Made by a program: the position numbers and the translations under genes. Shown here piece after piece: positions 1-8,479 of a stretch of 44,362 bases of DNA. This DNA is from Myxococcales bacterium. Its GTDB lineage: Bacteria > Myxococcota_A > Polyangia > Polyangiales > Houyiibacteriaceae. How positions within the stretch are numbered: the first letter of the stretch is position 1; the number at the start of each line of letters is the position of its first letter. Under the pieces are notes generated by a model. The model was not told where the DNA came from and made no database searches. It saw only the letters and a program-made list of their open reading frames with translations. The stretch lies in contig JAOTXX010000030.1 in NCBI GenBank assembly GCA_029862185.1, positions 1 through 44,362 of the forward strand. The letters run 5' to 3'.

Positions 1-671
1 CTCACGTTGCTCAACCTGTTGCTCAGGCCATCGGAGACGCGATCACAGAGGATGCCGACGTCGGCCTCTTCGATTGGTAGGCCTCGCCCGCCGCTGGGGA
101 GACGCGAGCCGAGAAGCGGCACGACAAAACCGCCGGCGACTGGCGGATCATACGCGGCCTGGAACGCCATCGCGTCAACTGCACGCGCCTCGGCCAGCAA
201 GGGGTACCCGTGCTGAACGGCTTTGTGAGCTACATCCAAGGCGTCGTGGGCGACTCGCACGAACTGCTCGACTGCGTCACCAACCCTTTCGACCGTGCTC
301 TCGACCGGATTGAGCACGGCGATGAGTGCGGATGCTTTTGCGGCGAGGACGACCGTCGCAACGAGCCCGTAGAGAATGCCGATGACGATTTCGAGCAGAA
401 CTTCGACGCTGCGGATGACCAGCAGAATCCCGGCGGTCACGGCCATTACGACGTTGAGCAATACATGGAGGTTCATCCCTTTGGCACCCATCACCGACGC
501 TGCGTGCGCGCCTGCGTCCGCGCCGTCCTGCATGATGCGCCGGTAGATGACAGCGTCCCCTACCCCCAGGAGGTAGTAGAGAGACCCGATGAGGAGGAGC
601 GCCATGAAGAGGGACATGAGCATCATGGCGCCCTTCGTCTCTTCGATCAGGCGTGCTTGCTTCGGGTGCAT
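1..671 (-). CDS. TadG-like Flp pilus assembly protein (partial, cut by window edge)
   Basis: Read on the minus strand from the ATG at 671-669, this frame stays open for 223 codons to the window edge. The N-terminus is short and charged, ends in a Gly (residue 14), and is followed by a long hydrophobic helix rich in Met and Leu (about 15-38). That is the class III pseudopilin arrangement of TadG N-terminal domains. A second hydrophobic stretch lies near residues 68-118. Its start overlaps the stop of the TadE-like gene as TAATG, so the two are translationally coupled. Flp/Tad systems build thin adhesive pili at the inner membrane, and TadE/F/G-type pseudopilins are minor components. The C-terminal part is not visible, so a von Willebrand domain can be neither confirmed nor excluded. 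Confidence 0.75.
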   Translation of the reverse strand, partial: MHPKQARLIEETKGAMMLMSLFMALLLIGSLYYLLGVGDAVIYRRIMQDGADAGAHAASVMGAKGMNLHVLLNVVMAVTAGILLVIRSVEVLLEIVIGILYGLVATVVLAAKASALIAVLNPVESTVERVGDAVEQFVRVAHDALDVAHKAVQHGYPLLAEARAVDAMAFQAAYDPPVAGGFVVPLLGSRLPSGGRGLPIEEADVGILCDRVSDGLSNRLSNV

Positions 672-1450
672 TAGTAAGCCCTCGCGCGATACTCGTAGGG
701 CGCGTCTTGGATCAGCAGCGTGGTTTGGTGCTGTAGACCCCGGAATCGACCCCCCAGAAGACTGTGTACCAGCGGCAGAAAGGCCTCGCCCAGCTCCTCT
801 TTGGCATCGAGGTCTGCGAACGACTGACAAAGTAATCTTCGGGCAAGTGGCACAGTGCATTGATAGGCGTACGTCACCCTCACGGTGATTTCGGGCTCCG
901 TCGCAACGACTCCCTGAAGCCCCGGAAACGTCACCGCGAGAGCAAACGGTTGATAGTAGAGTGCAGTGAGAAGCTTCCGCTCGCTTCCGATCGCCTTGCC
1001 AATACTGGGCCGCGAATCGCGGCCCACATTCATCGGCGCCAACGGCATCATCGGCGCATGCGCGGCCAGTCGAATCGAGTTGAGGCGTGACTTTCCAAGG
1101 TTCACCAAAGCCTCATGAGAGAATGCCGCTAGGAGGCCCGCTTCGCTTGCTCGAGCCCGCACGGTCGACCCGATTCGCGCGAGCGCAACACCCAGATCAG
1201 ATGCCGTTATGGGATTTCGGTCCACGCTCAGCTCGGCCTCCCCGCCGTATTCGTTTGGATCGTCGGGCAGAACTACTACGGCGGACCGTGCAGCCGAGTC
1301 AGCGGAATGCTTCACCATCAGGTCTGCGTGGCCGATGAACGCGAGCTGAAGAACGCACAGGAAGAACGTCCACATCGGAACGAACGCGATGAGGAGCTCG
1401 AGAAAGACTACGCCGCGTTTGTCTGCAAATAGCGACTCGGAATTCGACAT
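671..1450 (-). CDS. TadE-like pseudopilin
   Basis: This 259-residue protein begins with a short leader ending in ADKRG (Gly13), then a hydrophobic segment with Glu18 at +5 after the Gly. That is the class III prepilin cleavage pattern shared with the Flp pilin of the same locus. The remaining ~220 residues are periplasmic in character and typical of TadE-like proteins. The frame stays open further upstream, but the ATG at 1450 is chosen because the leader starts there and the prepilin peptidase gene ends 8 bases before it. It probably acts as a minor pseudopilin processed by the neighbouring peptidase. Assignment rests on the N-terminal signature and gene order, because the C-terminal domain is poorly conserved in this family. 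Confidence 0.8.
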   Translation of the reverse strand: MSNSESLFADKRGVVFLELLIAFVPMWTFFLCVLQLAFIGHADLMVKHSADSAARSAVVVLPDDPNEYGGEAELSVDRNPITASDLGVALARIGSTVRARASEAGLLAAFSHEALVNLGKSRLNSIRLAAHAPMMPLAPMNVGRDSRPSIGKAIGSERKLLTALYYQPFALAVTFPGLQGVVATEPEITVRVTYAYQCTVPLARRLLCQSFADLDAKEELGEAFLPLVHSLLGGRFRGLQHQTTLLIQDAPYEYRARAY

Positions 1451-1458
1451 CGCTCTCG

Positions 1459-2004
1459 TCACGGCGTGGCCCATGCCAACAAGAGATGCGGAGCCGCGAA
1501 GAATACCGTCGCCGCGAAGACCGGCGCGCCCATTCGAATGGGAGCGGCCAGCGCGTTGCACGATTCGCGACGCCACCGCCGTGGAAGCACAGGGCCCAAG
1601 GCCACGACCAGTGCGTTCTTCAGAGTGCTGGTCAACGCCCCCTTCCGGGCGAGCGCCGCACTGGCGACGACCAAGGCCGCCACGCAAGCCGCCAGCTGGA
1701 TCTCGACGCCGAGAAGCAGGTCGAAGCCCATCACCGCGCCAAGGGCGCCAAAGAGCTTGACGTCGCCGCCCCCCATCGCGCCGCGGCGAAACAGGAGGTA
1801 CGGCACTAAGCCGCCCAAAAGCCCGGCCGCGAGGCTATGGAGGGCGTATTCAATGCCAAACGCCAGGCCGTAGCTCCATGGAGCGAGCAGGAGGACCGGG
1901 AGCGTCAGCCAATTGGGGATCTCGCCTCGTCGCCAATCGCAGAACGCTGCTGTTGCGGCAACGCATAAAGCCAGACCCGCAGCGATGGTTATCGCAGTCT
2001 TCAT
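1459..2004 (-). CDS. Prepilin peptidase, TadV/CpaA type (A24 aspartic protease)
   Basis: This 181-residue integral membrane protein has the two catalytic aspartates of A24 peptidases: Asp23 in the CDWRRGEIPNWLT context and Asp81 in GGGDVKLFGA. It lacks the N-terminal methylase domain of PilD, so it is the short TadV/CpaA type. It would cleave the leaders of Flp and of the TadE-like pseudopilin on the cytoplasmic side of the inner membrane. The ATG at 2004 lies 11 bases after the flp stop, and its own stop lies 8 bases before the TadE-like start, so these genes form one operon. An open frame extends upstream to 2361, but that part overlaps flp and has no family similarity. Confidence is high because both active-site motifs are intact. 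Confidence 0.92.
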   Translation of the reverse strand: MKTAITIAAGLALCVAATAAFCDWRRGEIPNWLTLPVLLLAPWSYGLAFGIEYALHSLAAGLLGGLVPYLLFRRGAMGGGDVKLFGALGAVMGFDLLLGVEIQLAACVAALVVASAALARKGALTSTLKNALVVALGPVLPRRWRRESCNALAAPIRMGAPVFAATVFFAAPHLLLAWATP

Positions 2005-2015
2005 TGCACAGCCTG

Positions 2016-2201
2016 CTACTGCACGACGTCCGCGATGTATCCGTCCGCCGCTTCGACTTCGCCGATCAGGGTTTCGCCGAATTGCTGCCAAGCCGCGATA
2101 CCCACCACGGCTATCAAGCCGAGCACGATGATGTACTCGACCGTGGTCAAGCCACGCTTGTCGGCGAGCAACGTCTTGTTGTTTTCCGCTTCGATTCTCA
2201 T
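2016..2201 (-). CDS. flp: Flp/Fap-type pilin
   Basis: A 61-residue prepilin with a 17-residue charged leader ending in LADKRG, followed by a hydrophobic helix that starts LTTVEYIIVLGLIAVVG. Glu22 and Tyr23 sit at +5/+6 after the processing Gly, the hallmark of Flp pilins. A clear Shine-Dalgarno (GAGAGGAAGG) precedes the ATG. It is the major pilus subunit candidate, and the peptidase that would mature it is encoded immediately downstream. The ADKRG leader motif is repeated in the TadE-like protein, suggesting one peptidase recognises both. Confidence 0.92.
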   Translation of the reverse strand: MRIEAENNKTLLADKRGLTTVEYIIVLGLIAVVGIAAWQQFGETLIGEVEAADGYIADVVQ

Positions 2202-2216
2202 GACTGCCTTCCTCTC

Positions 2217-2351
2217 TCAGGGCACCGGTAAAAGGATAAAGAGCTTCGTGAAGTAAAATGCTTGCACGAGGGGGACGCCGAGGGCGTAGAGGGCTAGGCC
2301 CGCCGTTAGGACGACGATTCCTGTCAGCAACGTGTACTCGGCGAACACCAT
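2217..2351 (-). CDS. 44-residue Flp-like hydrophobic mini-protein without leader
   Basis: A very short frame runs from the ATG at 2351 to the TGA at 2217, 15 bases before flp. The product begins MVFAEYTLLTGIVVLTAG and is hydrophobic over most of its length. Its Glu5-Tyr6 corresponds exactly to the +5/+6 Glu-Tyr of mature Flp, as if a pilin had lost its leader. An in-frame TGA lies three codons upstream of the ATG, so no leader can be encoded in this frame. Placement and strand fit the pilus operon. No strong ribosome-binding site is visible, and it could be a decayed pilin gene. The Flp-like signature is clear, but expression is unknown. Confidence 0.55.
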   Translation of the reverse strand: MVFAEYTLLTGIVVLTAGLALYALGVPLVQAFYFTKLFILLPVP

Positions 2352-2635
2352 GCCCGGTCATCGGACAGGGGCGGCGGGTGTTGTGTCGAAAGTCTCACGC
2401 CGGTTGGGGCGGGGCGGAGCTCGCTAGGCGGTGGGCCGTTCTAGGCAAGCTCCGGATGAGCGTCTAGCCATGTCGGCCCGCAGGGCGGAGAGTGGCTGCC
2501 AAATCCTATTTCTGCTGCTGTGCCCGCTTTGGTGCCTGCCAGGCCTGCTCCGAAGTCCGGGTAAATAATTGCGTATGGACGGGCGTGCGGGCTGTCCCTA
2601 TGTTCGTCAGCCACGTCGCAAGGAACCCCATTCCG

Positions 2636-3063
2636 ATGGCCTCAGTGAGTAAGCGCATGGTGATCGACGCAGCGCCCGAGCGCGTGTTTGCCTATGTGAC
2701 CGCGCCGTCGAGGCTCCCTGACTGGCTTCCGGGCCTGGTCGAGGTTCGGAACGTCGTCGGGACGGGCGCCGGGCAACAGTACGAGTGGACCTACAAATGG
2801 CCGGGCTGCGGCTTCGCGGGCAGAGCACGGTGGTGGAGTACCCTCCAAACAATTGCGCCGTCCACCAGAGCATCGGCACGATTGGTAGCGGTTGGACGTT
2901 GGCGGTCGAGCCCTATGAAGAAGGGGCGGTGCTCCGTATCGATATCGAATACAGCGTTCCTGTGCCGGTCTTGGGAAAGCTGGCCGTGCGGCTCGCGGTG
3001 AGGCGGGACGCGCGGGACTTCGCACTCGCGTTCGACAATATCAAGGAAATGATCGAGAACTAG
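2636..3063 (+). pseudogene. SRPBCC-family protein, frameshifted
   Basis: The first of two tandem SRPBCC (START/Bet v1-like ligand-binding) genes. From the ATG at 2636 the product aligns residue for residue with the intact neighbour (3103-3531), for example ERVFAY and VRNVVGTGAGQQYEWT. After the Lys codon near 2795-2797 the frame shifts. The rest (RGQSTVVEYPP through EYSVPVPVLGKL to KEMIEN, stop 3063) continues in another frame. The paralogue has four A residues where this copy has three, so one A is missing. A Shine-Dalgarno (AAGGAA) precedes the start. It is either a recent pseudogene or a sequencing/assembly error. SRPBCC proteins bind hydrophobic ligands, and no ligand can be inferred here. 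Confidence 0.8.
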
Positions 3064-3102
3064 CCAAAGTACACTTAACTCTCGACCGAGGAGCTCGGGC
3101 GA

Positions 3103-3531
3103 ATGGCCACCTGGAAGAACAGCATCGAAATCCACGCACCCGCGGACCGAGTATTCGCGTATGTGGACGAGCCCATGAACTTGGCGGAGTGGCTGCCAAG
3201 CATCGTCGAAGTTCGGAACGTGATCGGGACAGGCGCAGGGCAACAGTTCGAATGGACCGCCAAAATGATAGGGCGTCTACTCCGCGGGCAGAGCACGGTC
3301 GTCGAGCATGCTCCCAACAAATGTGGCGTGCATCAGACGATCGGAATGGTCAGCAGCACGTTTGGGTATTGCGTCGAACCCCATGACGAAGGGACGGAGC
3401 TGACCCTCGAGATCGAGTACAGCGTCCCGATTCCCTTGTTGGGCAGGCTAGCCGAGCACGTCCTCGTCCGGCGCAACGCGCGGGAGTTCCAGTTGGCGCT
3501 CGACAACGTCAAAGAGCTCATGGAGGCCTAG
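3103..3531 (+). CDS. SRPBCC-family (polyketide cyclase/dehydrase-like) protein
   Basis: A 142-residue single-domain protein of the START/SRPBCC fold. It has the usual N-terminal beta strand with HAPADRVFAYV, a central GTGAGQQFEWT segment, and a C-terminal amphipathic helix ending LDNVKELMEA. A good Shine-Dalgarno (GAGGAGCT) lies ahead of the ATG. It is the intact copy of a tandem duplication whose first member (2636-3063) carries a 1-base deletion. It faces the L,D-transpeptidase gene with only 5 bases between stop codons. Members of this superfamily bind lipids or other hydrophobic small molecules, or act as cyclases. The specific role cannot be read from the sequence. Confidence 0.85.
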   Translation: MATWKNSIEIHAPADRVFAYVDEPMNLAEWLPSIVEVRNVIGTGAGQQFEWTAKMIGRLLRGQSTVVEHAPNKCGVHQTIGMVSSTFGYCVEPHDEGTELTLEIEYSVPIPLLGRLAEHVLVRRNAREFQLALDNVKELMEA

Positions 3532-3536
3532 GCGAG

Positions 3537-4778
3537 TCAGTCCTTTGCGCGAACCTGCACCGTGGTCGGGCGGTCTTCGGGCATCGGGAGGATCGCGTTC
3601 CAACCGGGCGGCAAGACCGGCTGGCTGAACTGAAACAGATAGCGAGCGTCCGCAGGCGAGAGGTTGATGCATCCGTGGCTTCGGCGGCGGCCGAAGTCGT
3701 TGTGCCAGAACGCGGCGTGGAAGCCGTAGCTGCCTTTGAAGAACTGCACCCAGGGGACATCTTGAATCGAATAATTTTTGTCGACGTCGGTGCGCTCGAT
3801 GTCGTCCATGTCGGAGTATTGGAGCTTGACCCAGATTTGGAACACCCCGACTGGGGTTTCGGATTGCTTGCTGTTGCGGCCGGTCGAAACCAAGGTCGCG
3901 AAGGTCGGCCTGGGGCCTTCGTAGGCGACGAGGATTTGCTGGTCGATGTCGATGTCGATCCAACGGTCGGTCGGGCCCACGCCTTCGGGGGGTTCGACGC
4001 GCACGGCGCGCGCGAGGTTGGCGGTGCGCATCCACCCTCCCCCGGCGAGCTTGCTCCAGGCGCCTTGGCTCGATTGGATGTGGACCGCGGCGTGGCGGTC
4101 GAGGCGTTTGCGAACGCGGCCGTTGGGCGTCTCAAAGAGCTTGGCGGGCTTGGGCGAAACCCATGCGACGTCGAGCGGCTTGCCGCGGCGGAGCTTCACG
4201 CCGGTGAACGCGCTCCCGTCGACGAAGTGAACCGAGCCGCGTTCGATCCAGAGGTAGCGGCGCGTGCGGATGAACTCGACGCCCTCATACACCTGCTCGC
4301 CGGTAATCACGATTCCGTAGCCCTTGCCGAGCGCTTCGCTGTAATCGCTTCGGAAGTAGTCGCTCGGGTGGGCGTACGCACGAGTGCCGTCGAAGCGGAC
4401 GAAGGCGTAGCGCTGGGGCAGGCGCGCGCTTCGGCCGGTGAGCTCGTCGCGCTTGAGGCCAGGGGGCTCGGGCGAAGGTTGCACGTGCCCTCCGCAGATG
4501 AAGAGCTCGTCGCTGGTTTCGTACCAGACCCCGGTCGAGCAACCCTCGCCGAAGACCCTCCGCGTGAAGCCGAGGCGCGTGCCGGCGCCGACGGTCCCGC
4601 GGCGACGTGAGCTGCCGTCGGGTGCGAGCATCACGGGGGCGCCGTCGTTCACGACTTCGACCGACTTGGCCCACGATGGCGCGGGCGCCGCGGGTTGGCC
4701 GACAGCCGCGTCGGCTGAAACCCAGTCCGGCCAGCCGACGGCAAGCGCCGCGATGAAGAGAACTGAGCCCCGAGCCAT
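3537..4778 (-). CDS. L,D-transpeptidase (YkuD domain), secreted
   Basis: About 413 residues: an N-terminal signal peptide (MARGSVLFIAALAVGW), a ~270-residue region with SH3-like segments, then a YkuD catalytic domain. The YkuD domain starts near IDIDIDQQILVAYEG and ends with the active-site motif RRRSHGCINLSP, which contains the catalytic Cys and the His and Arg of the family. It would cross-link peptidoglycan or attach proteins to it by L,D-transpeptidation in the periplasm. The ATG at 4778 is preceded closely by GGAAG; in-frame ATGs at 4787 and 4790 are alternatives. A longer frame upstream is the opposite-frame shadow of the activator gene. It is the last gene of the rpe-activator-transpeptidase run. 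Confidence 0.88.
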   Translation of the reverse strand: MARGSVLFIAALAVGWPDWVSADAAVGQPAAPAPSWAKSVEVVNDGAPVMLAPDGSSRRRGTVGAGTRLGFTRRVFGEGCSTGVWYETSDELFICGGHVQPSPEPPGLKRDELTGRSARLPQRYAFVRFDGTRAYAHPSDYFRSDYSEALGKGYGIVITGEQVYEGVEFIRTRRYLWIERGSVHFVDGSAFTGVKLRRGKPLDVAWVSPKPAKLFETPNGRVRKRLDRHAAVHIQSSQGAWSKLAGGGWMRTANLARAVRVEPPEGVGPTDRWIDIDIDQQILVAYEGPRPTFATLVSTGRNSKQSETPVGVFQIWVKLQYSDMDDIERTDVDKNYSIQDVPWVQFFKGSYGFHAAFWHNDFGRRRSHGCINLSPADARYLFQFSQPVLPPGWNAILPMPEDRPTTVQVRAKD

Positions 4779-4812
4779 CACTTCCATCATAGGCGGGAGC
4801 GACGCCGATCGC

Positions 4813-6206
<1,394 letters not shown>

Positions 6207-6210
<4 letters not shown>

Positions 6211-6905
6211 GCGCCGTCCTTTCGGATCGCCTCGATGGCGGCCGCGTAGTCGTCGTGGTTGAAGACCGCGCTGCCCGCGACGATGACGTCGGCGCCCGCC
6301 TCGACGACTTGGCGTGCAGTGCCGGGCTTGACGCCGCCGTCGACTTCGAGGTCGATGTCGAAACCAGACTCGTCAATCATGGCGCGAATCCGAGCGAGTT
6401 TGTTGGTGGCGGACGGGATGAAGCTCTGGCCGCCGAACCCAGGATTGACGCTCATGACGAGGATCAGGTCGACGTCGGGCAGGACGTATTGTAGGCAATC
6501 GGGAGGGGTATGGGGGTTGAACGACACGCCGGCGCGCTTTCCGAGAGCGCGGATTTGCTGAAGCGTGCGGTGCAGGTGCGTGCTGGCCTCCGCGTGCACT
6601 GTGATGACGTCGGCGCCAGCCTCGGCAAACGACTGAACATACTTCTCTGGTTCGACGATCATGAGGTGAACGTCCACTACGCTCTTGGTCGCAGCGCGGA
6701 TGGCTCTGACCACCACGGGGCCGATTGTGATGTTGGGCACGAAACGGCCGTCCATGACGTCGACGTGGATCCAGTCGGCGCCCGCCTTGTCGACTGCCTG
6801 GACTTCAGCCTGGAGGCGGCCAAAATCAGCCGAAAGCACGGACGGGGCGATTCGAAGTGGCTTTGGAGAGCGGGGCACGGCAGCAGTCAAGCGCCGCCGG
6901 GGCAC
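6207..6905 (-). CDS. rpe: Ribulose-phosphate 3-epimerase
   Basis: A 232-residue TIM-barrel enzyme interconverting ribulose-5-phosphate and xylulose-5-phosphate in the pentose phosphate pathway. The diagnostic motifs are all present: [15 protein letters not shown], the metal-binding [30 protein letters not shown] and the second metal/phosphate segment [10 protein letters not shown]. The GTG at 6905 gives a slightly long N-terminus; the in-frame GTG at 6878 would give a more typical length. Its stop overlaps the start of the FHA activator by 4 bases. Core metabolic enzymes followed by regulators are often just transcriptional neighbours, so no functional link is claimed. Confidence 0.95.
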
Positions 6906-6926
6906 CGTGTCAATCGCATCCCTTCC

Positions 6927-6956
6927 TTGACCAGGCCAGTGCCCGCAAAGGACAAT
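6927..6956 (+). promoter_or_regulatory. Candidate sigma-70-type promoter for the Ser/Thr kinase
   Basis: TTGACC at 6927-6932 and GACAAT at 6951-6956 are separated by 18 bases. They would start transcription near 6963, about 29 bases before the kinase ATG. The divergent rpe promoter should lie in the same 86-base gap. Prediction by eye only. Confidence 0.35.
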
Positions 6957-6991
6957 GGAAAAACGCCTCAGGGGAGGGCGGACGAGCTGAG

Positions 6992-8479
6992 ATGACCGAT
7001 CAGAGATACAACCTGATCGAAAGACTTGAAGCCGGCGGGATGGCCGAGGTTTTCCTTGCGGAAGCCACGAGTGTTCAAGGTTTCAAGAAACGCGTCGCGA
7101 TCAAGCGCGTTCTGCCGCATCTCGCCTCGCACACGAACTTCATCGGGATGTTTCTGGACGAGGCTCGGCTAGGCGCCCGGCTGTCGCACGCGAACATCGT
7201 GAGCGTTTTCGACATCGGGAAGTCGGACAACAGCTTTTTCATCGTGATGGAGTTCGTCGACGGAACGAACCTGAAAAAGATCATGGAGACCCTGCGGCTC
7301 AAGCGGCAGCCTTTCCCTCTCAAGGACGTCATCTACATTGCAATGGAAGCGTGCCGCGGGTTGAGTTACGCCCATGAGCTTCTCGACGACGACGGAAAGC
7401 TGGTCGAGCTGGTTCACCGGGACGTCTCGCCGCCGAACATCCTGATCAGCAAGCGGGGCGAGGTGAAGGTCACCGATTTCGGCCTGGCCAAGGCGCGAAC
7501 GCAGCTGGAGCGAACGGACCCCGGCGTCGTGAAGGGGAAGTTCAGCTACCTGTCGCCCGAGGTGGCAAACGGGCAGTCGGTTGATGCGCGGGCCGACATC
7601 TTCGCGCTCGGCGTTTGCGTTTGGGAAATGCTTTCGGGGCGCCGTCTGTTTCTCGGGGAAACCGACTACGATACGGTCCAGGCGGTTTCGAATGCCGACG
7701 TCCCCAGCCTGGTAGGCGACCACCCCGAGGTCGACCCGCAGTTCGAAACGATGCTCCTGAAATCGCTTGCCCAAAAGCCGGACGATCGGTTCCAGACGGC
7801 GCGTGAGTTTGGCGACGCGCTGGCGAGCTATCTCTTTCATCATCAGATGAAGGTGACCTCGTACGACATCGCCAACCTCGTCAAAGCGGCGCTCGAGCGC
7901 CAGAAGTCGGTGCCGCCACAGCCGATGATGATCGACGGCATGATCCAAGAAGAGCTCGCCAGGTTCACGTCGCTCGACAGCTCGGTCAACGTCCCGGCCG
8001 ACCCGTCGAAGCCGTTCAGGCTCAATCCCGACGATGAAGGCGCAAGGCCGCTGGTGGCTTCGGACTTCGTCGACCCCAGCAATTGGTTTGCCGGTGATTC
8101 GGAAGTCGAGACGGCAATCGAAAACGTGCGCAGCAGCGCACCGCCAGGCGCCACGATGGGCTGGTTCGAGTCCAAGAGCAGCAGGCCAGCGGCTGAGCGC
8201 CCAGCCGGGGTGCCGATGGGCCCGTCGCTGATTCCGGCGCCGCGCGTCAAAGGCGAAGATGGGTCGCCCGTGATGACCTTCCGCCCGCCGGGTGCGGCCC
8301 CGATCTCCATCGTAGACCCGCAGTCGGAAAAGCCGGCCAAAGAGAAGAAGAAGCCAAAGCAGAAGAGCGAAGCGGCTCCCGCAGGCAAGCCCGGCGGCTC
8401 CAAGGTGGCCCTGATCGTCGCCGGCGTCGTTGCGCTCGCCGCGCTTGGTGTGGCCCTGGGCTGGTTCCTCACGAAGTAG
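6992..8479 (+). CDS. Hanks-type Ser/Thr protein kinase with C-terminal membrane anchor
   Basis: 495 residues. The kinase domain covers about 6-290: glycine-rich loop EAGGMAEVF, catalytic Lys38 (VAIKRV), Glu in FLDEARL, HRD at 142-144 ([11 protein letters not shown]), DFG at 162-164 and the SPE triad. A long linker rich in Pro, Ala and Ser follows, then a Lys-rich stretch and a single C-terminal transmembrane helix (about 472-494). The kinase therefore faces the cytoplasm and is tail-anchored. The HRDVSPPN form of the catalytic loop is common in myxobacterial kinases. The ATG at 6992 is used; an upstream extension in the same frame overlaps rpe and has no kinase similarity. Its stop overlaps the convergent transglutaminase gene by 11 bases. 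Confidence 0.93.
   Translation: MTDQRYNLIERLEAGGMAEVFLAEATSVQGFKKRVAIKRVLPHLASHTNFIGMFLDEARLGARLSHANIVSVFDIGKSDNSFFIVMEFVDGTNLKKIMETLRLKRQPFPLKDVIYIAMEACRGLSYAHELLDDDGKLVELVHRDVSPPNILISKRGEVKVTDFGLAKARTQLERTDPGVVKGKFSYLSPEVANGQSVDARADIFALGVCVWEMLSGRRLFLGETDYDTVQAVSNADVPSLVGDHPEVDPQFETMLLKSLAQKPDDRFQTAREFGDALASYLFHHQMKVTSYDIANLVKAALERQKSVPPQPMMIDGMIQEELARFTSLDSSVNVPADPSKPFRLNPDDEGARPLVASDFVDPSNWFAGDSEVETAIENVRSSAPPGATMGWFESKSSRPAAERPAGVPMGPSLIPAPRVKGEDGSPVMTFRPPGAAPISIVDPQSEKPAKEKKKPKQKSEAAPAGKPGGSKVALIVAGVVALAALGVALGWFLTK

Noticed and set aside
2361-2635. Search for a sigma-54 or sigma-70 promoter of the pilus operon
   Set aside because: No convincing -24/-12 or -35/-10 pair was found on the minus strand in this ~275-base gap, so none is claimed.
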